Positions 22,337 through 35,319 of a stretch of 64,000 nt of DNA are shown piece by piece (positions within the stretch are counted from its first letter, which is position 1; each line of letters starts with the position of its first letter). The DNA lies in the NCBI GenBank assembly GCA_007026445.1, contig VDMD01000001.1:620001-684000 (forward strand), read 5' to 3'. The notes beneath the pieces are model-generated. The model saw only the letters and a list, made by a program, of their open reading frames with translations, was not told the DNA's origin and searched no databases. The translations under genes and the position numbers were made by a program. The stretch comes from Schizophyllum amplum. Taxonomy: Eukaryota > Basidiomycota > Agaricomycetes > Agaricales > Schizophyllaceae.

Positions 22337-24293
22337 TTAAGGGTGGTAGTCAGAGTCGTCGGCGTCGTCTATGGGAGGTCCATAGCCAATCCATGGAGGC
22401 GTCTTCTGCTTTCTCTGCGATGGCGTCCTCCTGCTCGGCGTGGACTCAGGCGCAGGGCGTTTCTTGCAGCGGGGGGTCTGCTGGGGCTCCCGAGTGCGCT
22501 CCTTCTGGTGTTGCACGAACAAGTCGTCCAACTTCTCACGCTTCGGCCACCATTCCAGAATGTCGTGGGCGATGTCGGCGTTGTAGCCCTTGCACTGGAA
22601 TGCGATGACCTGAAGGTTCTGCGCGGTCGTTGTTAGTTGCCATGTCCTTATGTGGTCACAAATTCCGACGCACCACTACGCCGGTCCGGAGAGCCTGGAA
22701 CATTATCTCTTCGGCCTCCGGGTCATTCGGACGATGCTTATCGTCTCCGAATACTATTTGCCGCATGGCCTTCCAGCACTCGTTCAACTTCATTATCGTT
22801 ATCCCGTGCGCCCACTTCCTCTGCACCTGCAAAGACACATTAGCATGCTATTATCCTGCACACCAAGTGCCCGAGACGCACCGACTCATCGATCGTACAA
22901 AACTCCTCGGCGCTCATCTCCCTTGCCACCTCCGACTTGTAGTCCCCCACGTACTCCCACTCGCCCGCCGCGCGGCCCACGAACAGCGCGGTCGGCTGCT
23001 GGAACAGCACGTCCGTGCGCCGCGTCAGCAGCACGCCCGACGCGCCCGGCCTCGCCGGCAGGTGCGGGTTGAAGTCCGTGTTCGCGAACGTCACCGCGCG
23101 CTTGCCCTTGATCTGCAACCGTGACTGCGTGTAAGGCTTCGTGTGCATGTGCCCGCGGAGTGAGGTCTCGGGGCAGCCGTATAGGCCCAGGAGGAAGCGG
23201 CGGGTGACGTGCGGGACGCGGGCAAGGTCTGTGGGGAGATCGAAGTGGGGGACGGAGGCGACGAGGTCGGTGACAGGGAGGTCGTAGGCGAGGGGCCGAA
23301 GCTCTGCATCGGGCGTTGCGAGAGCGGTGCGTGCACGCCCCGGCCATGTAGAAGGCCCCGGCGTCGCGTTCGCGCTACGCTGCCGCACTCTGCGGTGAGC
23401 AGGGCGCTTGGCGACAGGCGCGTCGGGAGCCCGGGAGGATGTCCGCGACGCCAAGCGCGCAGTATTGCTCATTGCCCTCCGCAATTCTGACGACGGCGGA
23501 GGAATCAGCACGCACTCCAGCTCCTGGCGAGGGCGCTTGCGGAAGCGGCCTCCTTCTGACGGGGAGCTGCTGCGTTTGCTTGGCACGGCGGCGACGGGCG
23601 CAGGAGTTATTCTCTGCGGTGACCCAAAGGCCATGGATGGTGCCGCTTCTTCTTCGTCGCTCGAGAGGTCCGTGAGGGAGCTGAGGTCGCCGGAGTCGTT
23701 GTGGGTCTCTTGCTGTGCGTCGGGCTGCACATTGTCGTCGAACAATCGGGACGGGTCTGCAAGGAGACTGGCGTTTGCAAAGCGGGCAGGGATGGGTTCA
23801 TCAATTGCAGCATCGTCGGGTTGTATAGTGTGGATGTCATGAGTTGCTTCAGGTGATGAAGCCTCGTCAGTATTCGAGTCTGCAGGCGGCGTATGGAGTC
23901 TGCGCAAGACGTCAGTCGAAGGGTGCTTGGGATCATGCACGCAACGTACTGGCTATTCCGTTCATATGAGGGGCTTTGTTCTCTGCGTTCTTCAGCACTC
24001 GTGTTCTCTTCCCTAACCTCAGGAGAGGGTAAGTTTGCCGGCACTGGGATTTCAGTGGCTGGAGGTGTCGTCCTTGATTGAGGCGCCGAGGCCCGCACCG
24101 CCTGAGAGGCCCTCGAGGCTATATCCGCGAGCCTGGCCTCCGCCGCTAAAGCCCTCGCCCTCCACTCGTCCCGCTCCTTCCGACACTTCGCGAGCTGTCT
24201 GCTCGTATCTGCATACTGCCTGTGCGCAGAGGGCTCGAGGTATACTTGGTCCAGTTGGTACTGGAGCGCGCTAGACGCTGCCTGTGGGGGCAT
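22337..24293 (-). CDS. DUF6697-like protein, copy 2
   Basis: A paralogue of the gene at 18090-20638, on the opposite strand and convergent with it. The N-terminal coiled-coil matches (SRQLAKCRKERDEWRARAL), as does the C-terminal domain: LARVPHVTRRFLLGLYG, MHTKPYTQSRLQ, LTRRTDVLFQQPTALFVG, EWEYVGDYKSE and EEFCTIDESV. After an intron it continues VQRKWAHGITIMKLNECWKA, then NLQVIAFQCKGYNADIAHDI and a tail DDADDSDYHP. The linker is shorter than in copy 1 and rich in acidic and Pro/Ser residues, without the octapeptide repeat. The ATG at 24293 matches the start of copy 1. Introns lie near 22842-22882 and 22630-22680, and others near 23890-23950. Both copies look intact. Confidence 0.78.
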
Positions 24294-24810
24294 AGTAAGT
24301 CTATCAAACTGCAATGATGCAGTAGGGCTATAGTGATGAGAGCAAGAGGAGAGTTGTAGACTTGTAGGTTGGCTGTAGGAATCTGCGAGTCGAGATGATG
24401 ATCGCCGCCTCCCAGTGCGCCACGCACTGCCTTTTCTGTGTGGTATTTCACACGGTCATGTTACATGTACACCAAATGTTCAACTTGAGCTTGAATAGCT
24501 TCATCATGAGTTTGTGTGGAATGCGGACAACGTCCAGCGCCTCCCATACAGCCCACTTTTGTCCATCTACCCACATTCAACCATGCAATGTTCGTTCTTC
24601 CGATGCGCCATCATAGAAGGCGAGTGGCCCGCGTTGACGACGACGCGACAGGTCCTCGTCGAAGATCTGACTACTCTCTGGAGGAAACATCGACTGTCGA
24701 GCGTCGACGAGAGCAAAAAGCGGCCACCGCTGTTCTCGCCAACTCTCACGCACAACACGACCCAGGCAGCTTCAACGTGCACGATATTCAACGTGATCAA
24801 CTGAATTGCA
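24294..24810. other. Intergenic stretch, no gene seen
   Basis: Contains the promoter side of the DUF6697-like copy 2 and the 3' flank of the APH gene, both on the minus strand. Short frames on the plus strand (24395-24836) have no protein-like pattern. Confidence 0.35.
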
Positions 24811-25681
24811 TTATATCGGATACGAAGCCTGCATGATACTGAAAAAGTCCATAACGACGTCGTCTGGTTCCCCGACGACCTCGTCCGCGGCATCCTTACT
24901 GTGGTCGAACACACAGAGCCAGTTGTAGATCGTCATACGATCCCAGAAAGGCGGATAGTAGCCAAACGTCTCCCAGTCGATGACGCCTGTCACCTGGTCG
25001 CCCAGGACCATGATGTTGCCGCCCTTGAAGTCGCCGTGCGCCAGAACGGAGCCGCGATGTTCAGGACCGAAAGGCAGGACTTCGTGCTTGCCCATCGCCC
25101 AGTAATTGAAGAACTCTTCCAGAGAGTTAAGCCGGTGAGTTGGGTGCTCGTGACCGAAGGCGTGGACGGGGAAAGGGTCGTCGGGCCATCCATGATATGC
25201 CTCGTCGGGGCTGAGAGGATGAAGCTGCGAGAGCTGCGTGAGGATGCTCTTCAGCTGCTTCACGATGTTCACCATCTCTGCTGCGGTCATTCTGAGCATG
25301 GTCAAAGCCTCGAGTGGTTTGCCTTCGACGCGGTCCATGACGATGTACCCGTCATCCCCATGTTCGAAGGCCATGTGAACACGGGGGACGGGGATCGTTG
25401 TCGACTGTACAAGCGTGACTATACGCGCCAAAGTCTTGATTGAAGCCTCTGACCTGACGAACATACTCCATTGCCTTTGCTTCCTTAAGAGTTACGGTAG
25501 AACTGGTTTTGAGCACTCTTTTGTCGTCCAGTGGGATGACAAGAGCGTGATATCCTAAATTCCAGGGTCGCTCGTCGCTGTTGGCGAATCGCACGAGTTC
25601 ATCGATGACATCCTGGGGAGGTGCATAGTCGGGCATCGGTCGTGGCGAAGAGAGTGCCACCGAGACTTCGTCGGTGGACAT
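24811..25681 (-). CDS. APH-family (aminoglycoside phosphotransferase-like) kinase
   Basis: Two exons, 25681-25454 and 25404-24811, with a 49-base intron, give 273 residues. The fold is that of fungal small-molecule kinases of the phosphotransferase (APH) family. Visible motifs are VIPLDDKRVLKTS near the N-terminus, TTIPVPRVH, DGYIVMDRVEG (hinge), the Brenner motif HGDFKGGN with catalytic Asp, and VIDWETFGYYPPFWDRM with the metal-binding Asp. Length is normal for the family. In fungi these enzymes are common and multicopy, and their substrates are mostly unknown. Resistance to aminoglycosides should not be assumed. The gene at 8646-9121 is its deleted relative. It is divergent from the gene at 26111. 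Confidence 0.88.
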
Positions 25682-26110
25682 GATTATACAGGATACTGGA
25701 GACAGACCAGACCTGCAATCGTTGTGACCAAGTCGTGACTGACCTCCATCGGTACGGTCGGTCCGAGATCGATGAATCGATTGAGAACAATGGGAGGCGT
25801 GTGACAATCCTATTGCTGACCACGGCTTCGGTGGGACCCAGTATTGACAACAATGGGACGCCGTGCACCCCCACAACTGTTGGACGCAGGCCGTGTTCTA
25901 TTCAGGGTCGTACGTGCACGCGCTCTTTGTTCAATCTCGCAGTATAAAAGCGACGCAATGATTTGACCTCGGAGCTTCACCCACTCGCCAGCTCCTACCC
26001 CTTCTCCAACTACGTTCTCGCAAGGTGCGCTAGACTTGAACCTTCCGCCAGACACCCAATTCTCACCGTATGCGCACTTCAAGGTAGGCTCGGCTAGTCT
26101 ACCAGTCGCC
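25682..26110. promoter_or_regulatory. Divergent promoter region with TATA box
   Basis: Lies between the APH gene (minus) and the gene at 26111 (plus). A TATAAAA box at 25943-25949 points to the plus-strand gene, 162 bp before its ATG. Near 25783 and 25847 a similar string (GA.AACAATGGGA followed by GCGTG/GCCGTG) appears twice in direct orientation. Confidence 0.5.
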
Positions 26111-26665
26111 ATGTCTCAGAACCTCGCCGGGGTCTGCACTCTGAAGCCCTCGGACCTAATTCCTGGCCAAATCCTGCCCAACCGCGGATGGGAGCCCTGC
26201 ATGGGAGAGGCAGTCAGTGTCGACTTTCTCTACAAAGACCACGCTGGCGTCACGCCCGTGTACCTCATAGTGCAGGCGAAAAGCGCGCATTCCTTCATCG
26301 ACTGGGTAGTCGGGAGGAAAGACAATCTGGACAAGGTGTCCCTCAACGACTACGTTCGGCGCATCCACGTCGTGCATGAGCTTGGTCACCCACACCTTAC
26401 CAATCATGGGCCAGTTACCGTCTCGGCGTCGAAGACATTCTACCAGAACGTTGTCCATTTGCTGGGTATATTGACGCTAGCTCAGCGACAGGCTCTCGAG
26501 AGGCTCTCTTTGGAAGAACCGGTCAGGTCACCCGATGGTCAGTGGGCTTGTCGGGCTTGGACACGTAGCTTGCTCGAGAAGGCCGCTCAGCAAGGTATTC
26601 TTGACCCCGCCAGAGTCCGAGAGGGGGTAGAACTTATGATGGCCTCTCGAAAGGCTCAAGCCTGA
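26111..26665 (+). CDS. Orphan protein
   Basis: A single exon of 184 residues. The start ATG sits in GTCGCCATGTC, a good context, and a TATA box lies 162 bp upstream. No family is recognised. The sequence has ordered composition, for example VSVDFLYKDHAGVTPVYLIV, HSFIDWVVGRKDNLDKVSL and DYVRRIHVVHELGHPH, with a helical C-terminus (LTLAQRQALERLSLEEPV, RSLLEKAAQQGILDPARV). There is no signal peptide or membrane span. The HELGH string looks like a zinc-protease HExxH motif but lacks the second histidine, so I do not propose protease activity. Confidence 0.6.
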   Translation: MSQNLAGVCTLKPSDLIPGQILPNRGWEPCMGEAVSVDFLYKDHAGVTPVYLIVQAKSAHSFIDWVVGRKDNLDKVSLNDYVRRIHVVHELGHPHLTNHGPVTVSASKTFYQNVVHLLGILTLAQRQALERLSLEEPVRSPDGQWACRAWTRSLLEKAAQQGILDPARVREGVELMMASRKAQA

Positions 26666-27212
26666 GGGGCGCGGTAGTGCCAATCGGCCGGACTTAGACA
26701 CCAACGAAACGATCCGTAACCTGTAGAGGTCGTCGTTCATATCTACAGCTTAATTCACCACGAATGAAGCAATGGATTATAGAAAAGCTCCTATTCGTTG
26801 TCAGGTCTGACCAGGTCCAAGCCAAACACGCCAACTTGAGTTGAACTTGTTGATCCACGCGTTGGAAGGCATGTGACCGGCGCATGCTCAGTGCTCGGCC
26901 CGAATAACCGATTGTGATAGGTGAGATCATTATGTGGCGTCACAGCGTCAACGACCTGCCACCACCAACCAGCCGTTGTCTGCCGCAAATCCTGTACAGG
27001 GCGAACCCTTGATATATCCCCGACGTGACCCATCGAGTGCCACAAACTTGCAGCGACTTTGTGTACAGGTCACACGGGCGACCGCTCCCACGGACCCGCC
27101 CTCAAATAGATAACGGCGCCGCACAAGACCGTCACAGCTCTTCTTCCCGCACCACCATCTACCACCAAATCGACCAGCACCAGCCCCCACTCACAACCTA
27201 CCAGCCTTCACG
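26666..27212. other. Intergenic stretch
   Basis: 3' flank of the orphan gene and the promoter of the gene at 27213. Nothing recognisable beyond this. Confidence 0.35.
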
Positions 27213-28230
27213 ATGTCAATGTCTGCCCGCCTCGACTACGAGATCAGGAAGGCCCGCTACGACCGCGAGCTGGACATCAGCCGTGAGGACCTCCGGGCAG
27301 CTATCGACACGAGCTACATCGGCTCGTGCTTGGATGTCGACACCCTCGACTACCAGATCTATCTGGAGAGGCAGCAGGAGGAGAAGTTTGCCAACGAGTT
27401 CTGCAGTCAGCTCAATATCACGAAACACGAGGTCGATGCGGGCGTCAAAGACGCCACGCATGACACTCCCGCCGCGGGGCGCAGCCTGAAAGCCTCCACC
27501 GTCCGCCCTTCCGGCGCTCGCAAAGGTGCGCAGGATGTGTGCACCGCGCGAGCTGGTCGCTGATCTTGCTGCAGCCCGCAAGACGCGCTACCCAGCGTCC
27601 ATGGATATGGACAGCTCTTCCGATGAATCCGACTCCGAAGGCTCGACCTTCTCATCCCCCATGAGCTCGCCCTACACCTCCCGCGAGAGCTCCCCCACGT
27701 ATGATATCCTCTATGGTGCGTTGTTCCCTGTGGTTTGGACGCGGGATTCACGTGCTGACAATGTGGCGCACAGAGGACCCCATTTCCGAGAGCGCGCAGA
27801 ACCTCGCAGTCTTCATCGCGACCTGCGGCATGGTCAACTTGGAAGATCGCTGGGCATCGACCCCGGAAAGGTCAGCTTGGTTGTCACCGTGCACGATGCG
27901 GGTCCTGACCCGTCGTCTAGGGAGGTCGACGACAGCAACGCATTCCTGCGAGATGCGGATTGGTACATTGACCAGGATAGGAAAGACGATGAGTGCGTAA
28001 CATGCTTGTCGGCATGGATTCTGTATCTGACGTGCTTCGACAGATTCTTCACCATCTACGGGGACAACGGGTCCGAGGAGAGGATCAACATGAGCGCCGA
28101 AGAGCGCCGCAAGGAGAGACGTGCCAGCCAACAGGCGCGCAGCGAACGCGTCGCAAAGGCCAAGACCAGCGCTCCCTACGCCAGGCCAGCTGGTCGCCAG
28201 TCTGCGCGCCAGCGCTGCAGCTCTTCATGA
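27213..28230 (+). CDS. Orphan protein with charged C-terminus
   Basis: Five exons can be joined. The start is MSMSARLDYEIRKARYDREL. A 48-base intron follows GARK (about 27524-27571). A Ser-rich acidic segment, MDMDSSSDESDSEGS, comes next. Introns follow at about 27717-27774, 27871-27920 and 27994-28045. The C-terminus is a highly basic helix (NMSAEERRKERRASQQARSE). No domain is recognised. The acidic-serine and basic-helix pattern suggests a soluble, possibly nuclear protein, which is an inference. Consistent splice signals support a real gene. Confidence 0.55.
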
Positions 28231-28423
28231 AGCATATCTCCTCCTAACTTCTCCCCTATTCCCCTCATTCACGAATCACGAATGTTCTCTAGTCACTGTC
28301 CCCGTCATCTCCATCGCTGTGAACGTATTCTTCACGGACGTGTACAACTAATACCTACCTGTCCCATCATCTCTCCTCGCATTGTCTCGCATAGCTAACA
28401 TATACATATATACTCACCTGGAT

Positions 28424-28472
28424 TGTTCTTGTTCTCGTTCTGTTACTGGATCTCGTTCTCGTTCTCGTCGCC
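28424..28472. repeat. GTTCTC hexanucleotide microsatellite
   Basis: Interrupted tandem copies of TTGTTC/CTCGTTC lie in the 3' flank of the preceding gene. The rest of 28231-28723 shows no gene. Confidence 0.6.
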
Positions 28473-28723
28473 GTGTTCTGTATCTTTATTTACTGCTCTC
28501 GGAGGAATCAAGTGTATTGCTCCGTCCAGCTGCATTTGCGCTGGACGGAGTCGCCCCAGAATCCGTGTGTTGACTCATGAAAAGGCGTGCACGCTGCCCG
28601 TAACAATGTCGCAGGGTCTTAGACTTCAGGGTCAGCATCAGAGCGGCGAGGACGTGTTGCGGACGTGTCGCCGTCGGACTCGAGGTGACGCGTCGGCGGG
28701 AAACGGACCAACATGCCACGTGA

Positions 28724-28736
28724 TTCTGGAACTTTC
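28724..28736 (+). promoter_or_regulatory. Perfect heat-shock element
   Basis: The sequence TTCTGGAACTTTC is three alternating units, TTC-nn-GAA-nn-TTC, the consensus binding site of heat-shock factor Hsf1. It lies 77 bp before the ATG of the mitochondrial Hsp70 gene and in the expected intergenic position, so stress induction of that gene is likely. Confidence 0.75.
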
Positions 28737-28813
28737 CGCAATGCTTACGTACGCGCGCCTTCAAAAATTTGGATGAGTGTCGCATTTCGCTCAGCGTTTC
28801 CTTCCTGACCATC

Positions 28814-31152
<2,339 letters not shown>

Positions 31153-31670
31153 ACGCCTTTCGTCTCTTCGTTCCCTTTCGCTTCTCCCCGTCGCCCCTGC
31201 TGTCGCGCTGTGCCCCACCCTCACCGTCCCGCCGTGGTCCAACTCCGCCGCCTAGACCGCCGCCGCTGGCACGCTCATGTCGTTACTAAAAGTATATCGC
31301 ATTTATTCACCTGTACTTTACTCTGTCGGATACACACTATTACGTCGTACTTGCTTTTAGTTAGCGCCCTGTTCTCGCAACCCCACCTCACGAGCATAGC
31401 AGTAGTTATGCCTGGCTTTTGGCATGTCAATGTATTTGTGCCAGGGTCATCGGATGCATAGCTTTTGGACAGATTTTGTGTATGAAGCAAGTTGAAGTAA
31501 GAGGTAGGTCTTCTTTCAATGTTGCAACTTCCACAAGCAGCCACAACCCAGGGTCACAATCACAATGCCTTTGCAATGCCTCGGACGTGGATCGAAGAAC
31601 AAAGACTTCCAGATCGGGATGCCGAGGCAATACGCGTTGGCGTCGGCGCCGCACTTTGCCTCTTGCACTC

Positions 31671-32545
31671 ATGTCCCGTTCACTCCCTACGTTTGCGCGC
31701 TCTTGCGACACCCTTTTGCACAGAAACTTGCTCACTACAGGCACGCGATCATGCTTCAGGATAGCACTCGCTAGCAGGCAGCAGCACCGGTCATTCACGT
31801 CTACCAATCTACGACGCCAAAAGACAGCAGAAGAGACCGGCACGCTCACACCACCATCTGAGCTCTCTCATGACAAGCTCGAAGAAGTCTTGACGTACCG
31901 CGGCCCCCTCGCAGCTACCATGCGAAGGCTGAAGTATGTCACGATGTCGACGCTCACCCTCACCTCCGCCGCGATCCCCATCATGTTCCTGACGCAGTCG
32001 AGCTTGAGCCCCCTCGCGCTGGTCTCACTCACGGGGACTGTACTTGCCACGTCGGGAATCAGCACGGGCTTGGTGGCGTGGGGGTGCGGTCCCTACGTCT
32101 CGCGCCTGCGCAAGCTGAGGGAACCGGAGGCGGGCACGGAGGTCGTGGAGATGTCGACGTGGAGCGTGTTTCTCAGGGAACGGACTACCAAGGTGCGTTA
32201 CCTGTATTTCTTGCTCGAGGGGGTGCTGATGTGCAAGCCGTAGGTATACATGACTGATGCGCTGGTCAAGACGGAGCGGCCATTGGCGACTTGGATGCTG
32301 GCGCCCTACATTCAAAGGCCACCAGAGAGTGTCGTTATAGGGACGGAGCAGGTAGTGGCAGAGACTCTGAATGACAAAGGGGAGGTCATTGGGCGCTGGC
32401 TGGTTGTGTGGGGCGAGGAGGGTATGGGCGTGTGCAGGGAAGTGGGGAAAGTTATCCGGTGAGTCGCGCTTCTGCCTCTTGGGTTTGAGTGCTATTCTGA
32501 GCCACTTGCAGACATTTCTACGTGCATGAGGAACTACTACATTGA
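31671..32545 (+). CDS. TMEM70-like mitochondrial inner-membrane protein
   Basis: Three exons of about 255 residues. The N-terminus is a mitochondrial presequence-like stretch with many Arg/Ser and no acidic residues (MSRSLPTFARSCDTLLHRNL). A hairpin of two membrane segments follows (TLTLTSAAIPIMFL and ALVSLTGTVLATSGISTGLV), after the motif TYRGPLAATMRRLKYVTMST. This arrangement is that of TMEM70/TMEM223-like proteins, which in animals assist assembly of ATP synthase and other inner-membrane complexes. The C-terminal part faces the matrix in the animal protein. The two introns (near 32194-32244 and 32461-32511) join cleanly and the last exon ends HFYVHEELLH. The ATG at 31671 is preferred because it begins the presequence. 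Confidence 0.75.
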
Positions 32546-32826
32546 TGGCCGCCTCTGCTTCGCACTATGCTCTTTCAAGTATCTCAAGCCATCCCATCTC
32601 TGATCCCACTACGTTGCGCTTCCATGTCAGCAGCCCGACTTCCTTCTTCGGTGAAGATTGTGGCAAGCACCATTCGGCGGCTCAGGCCAACTTACATCCT
32701 TGTCGTGCGCAGAGGTCGAGAGATGAGCATCGCTATGTTGTTAATGTGTGCTTGGAAGATGCACAGCATACGAGCGGTGCCAAGTAGGTGCTGCGTTCAT
32801 TGCACTTAGCTCCAGAAAGCGTACAC

Positions 32827-33580
32827 TCATCCATCGACAATGATGTATAGATAAGTCTGTCGGTTTTTTCCCTTGCCTTTTGTTTGAATAGGAATGTCGA
32901 TTGCTAAAATGACCCGTTAGGACCAAAATCTTATCGTGGCAGTCGTCCTTACTTTCTCCCAATGACCGTTGCAGAAGTTCTTGGACTGTGTACGTCTCTG
33001 ATTCGCCTAGCGGGTCCCCATCTGATGCGGTATGCCAGACAGTAAAAGACACGACGTTGTCTTTGCAGCTGCAGGCAGATTGCCTGTTAGCTTGACCGGC
33101 GAGCGACTTTGAGGCGTTGTACTCACACGTCGCAGCCTTCGTACCATGCTTTGCCGTCAGCCGCCACATCTGTACGCAAGATTGTTTCCACCCCCGGGTG
33201 TTCAGGGTTCGCGCTTTGCACGGTGATGTAGGGCCCAGGCGTGGCGTGCGGCTGCGGCAGGTGAGCTGCTTCAAGTACTGTAGAAGCTTGAGACCTCACA
33301 AGTCAACCAGGCGATTGTGCTTGTCTCACCAACAATTCGTGCTTTCTCGCGCAACCGCTCGTCCGCCTTGGGGACTGTCGCCTCACTAGTATAGATCGAG
33401 TCTTCATCCGCTTTGCTGCAGACGCAGGAACACAACTCACCTTTGCGAGGGCCTTCGTGGCGGGGCTCCCTTGCCAGTAGCGGGTTTAGGCTCGCGGACA
33501 GCTCTGACCTGCTCCGTGGTCGGCCGAGCTCGATGCTCGTCGAACTTTGGACCTCTGAGAAAGCTGAACCAGGAAGCCAT
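32827..33580 (-). CDS. Small C2-domain-like protein
   Basis: A gene hidden in five short exons, no one frame of which is long. The joined product is about 180 residues. It starts MASWFSFLRGPKFDEHRARP and continues EATVPKADERLREKARIV. A strand-rich core follows: VVLEAAHLPQPHATPGPYIT, VQSANPEHPGVETILRTDV, DNVVSFTVWHTASDGDPLGE. It ends SLGETIDIPIQTKGKGKNRQ and TYLYIIVDG, like the final beta strands of a C2 fold. Each junction uses GTNNG donors and YAG acceptors and keeps frame. The C2-like assignment rests on strand pattern only, and calcium-binding aspartates are not obvious. It is divergent from the gene at 34007. Confidence 0.6.
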
Positions 33581-34006
33581 CACTAGCGAGGAGTGGTGAG
33601 CTTGTGAGACAGGGCAGCAGAGCAGCAAAGACCATCTCCTTCGCGCTCAGTGCGCTTTTGTGAAAGCTGTAGACAATAGACGCTGCAATAGGCAAGGCGT
33701 GGCCAGTGACGCATTCATAGATCAACTTCCTGCTTCTTTGCTTTGACCCGTGCACGATGAGACGGATTGGCACGATGAGCCATGTCTTATAGGCCTAGCT
33801 GCTGAGCTGAGTTGGAGATTACAGCAATTTGGCAATGTCGCCGCGCCAGCCCTGAACGTTGAACGTTGAACGACAGAAGAGCAAACTTGGCTTAGCGCTA
33901 AGCGCGGAGCCGATATGATCACGTGACGAGTCAACGCAGCAGTGTTTGGTCCTGTTGTGCATTCGTCCGTTTGCCTTTGACCATCACCTCGCGCCCAGTC
34001 AGTTCG
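33581..34006. promoter_or_regulatory. Shared divergent promoter region
   Basis: This segment of 426 bp separates two genes transcribed outward. It contains a short tandem GAACGTT repeat (about 33855-33871) and the palindromic TTAGCGCTAA near 33893-33902. No factor is assigned. Confidence 0.4.
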
Positions 34007-35183
34007 ATGTCTTCCTCTCATCCGAGGCCGTCCACACCTAAGGTCTCTCGTGCCTTTACCAAGAGAGAGCCTCTTCGTGATATGGTACAACGCCCAGGGC
34101 AGGAGCCGGTAGAGGAGCAGTCATCTCCCACAAAGAAAAGGCGCGCGGCTCGCGCCCCGGCTGCCCAACTTGCGCAGAGGATCAAGGCTCGACACGCAGT
34201 ACCTTCGTCCTTGCCGCCTTCGTCTCCTCCGCGTCCATCCTCCTCCTCTCAGGAGCACCAGCGCCATGGCCACGAGGACGATGAGCCGAGCATTGACATC
34301 GACGCCGAATTGCGCAAGGACTTCAGCTCTGGGGATCCTGACGTAGATCCTGAAGATATTGACCGTCCGGCGGAGAACTCAGATCCCTTTGGCTTCTTTG
34401 CAGTTGAAAAGCAGCTAAAGGACGAACGCAACGCCGGCCGCGCAGCGCGTCCCCATCCGCTTGCCCCGCGACGCGTCCAGGTCCGCCCTACTCCGGCCCG
34501 GCGTGAACCGCCGCCGAGGACGCGCAGGCGACACGTCTTGCCCGCGGATTCCTCATTCATGGAAGACGATAGCGTGGACACGCCAGCCGTGTTCAGCTCG
34601 CCGTCACCCATCAAGCGTGGGAAACGGCCCGTTCCTGCACAGGACGATTCCGAAGACGACGCAGATGCGGCAGCTGCCATCTTGACGGAGGACGTGGTCC
34701 AGAGCGATGACGAGGCCCATGACTCGTCTCATGACAAACGCGTTGTGGCAGAGAATGAAGAGGAAGAAAATGAATCACCGGTGAGGCCGCGGAAGACACG
34801 CGTCTCCCGCACACGCGCGGTGACAAAGGGAGTGCGTCGCAGCACGCGTAAACGCGTCAAAGAGGACGCGGATGAAGCGGACGATGATGACAAGCCTCCC
34901 AAGAAACGAACGGCGCAGCGCACGATTTCCAAGAAAGCCTCAGGAGCCAAGAAGCCAGCGACTCGCACTCGTTCGGCGCGGACGAAAGCGAAGGAGCCGG
35001 AGAGTGACGGAGAAGACTTTGGGCTTGATGAAGGAAAGCAGGTAAGTATCCCTTTGTCGTTTTATACGTTCCAGAATTGACAGAGCATGGCAGAAACAGG
35101 AGGACGAGCGCAAGGCGCGAGTTGCTTACTGGAAGAAGATGGCCGATTATACTATGGAAGAGGAGAACGTTTATATCGTGTGA
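34007..35183 (+). CDS. Disordered nuclear protein with conserved C-terminal tail
   Basis: Two exons. The second starts after the intron at about 35042-35099 and encodes EDERKARVAYWKKMADYTME followed by EENVYIV and the stop. The rest is highly charged and disordered. It contains basic motifs resembling nuclear localisation signals (SPTKKRRAAR, RRSTRKRVKED, PPKKRTAQR) and acidic runs (EDDEPSIDIDAEL, DDSEDDADAAAA). Only the ordered tail, with its Tyr-Trp-Lys-Lys and terminal Glu-Asn-Val-Tyr, looks like a conserved interaction motif. I could not attach it to a named family. A chromatin or chromosome role is likely from composition, and is an inference. Confidence 0.7.
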
Positions 35184-35319
35184 CGGACGTGTTCCTATTA
35201 CAATGTTCAGGTAATGCTGCTCCCAGTATAGGCGTTATTGCGCTGCTCACCGACGAAGACAGGCTAATGATACAGTCGTGGTGATACATATGACTTCGTA
35301 GAGCGGGCGTCGGCGAACT

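Noticed and set aside
24811..25681. Antibiotic-resistance gene reading of the APH-type kinase
   Set aside because: The family is large in fungi and acts on diverse or unknown small molecules; nothing here points to aminoglycosides.
26399..26420. HELGH as a zinc-protease site in the orphan at 26111
   Set aside because: The third ligand and surrounding helix pattern of HExxH metalloproteases are missing, and the motif is HELGHPH with no downstream Glu or His context.
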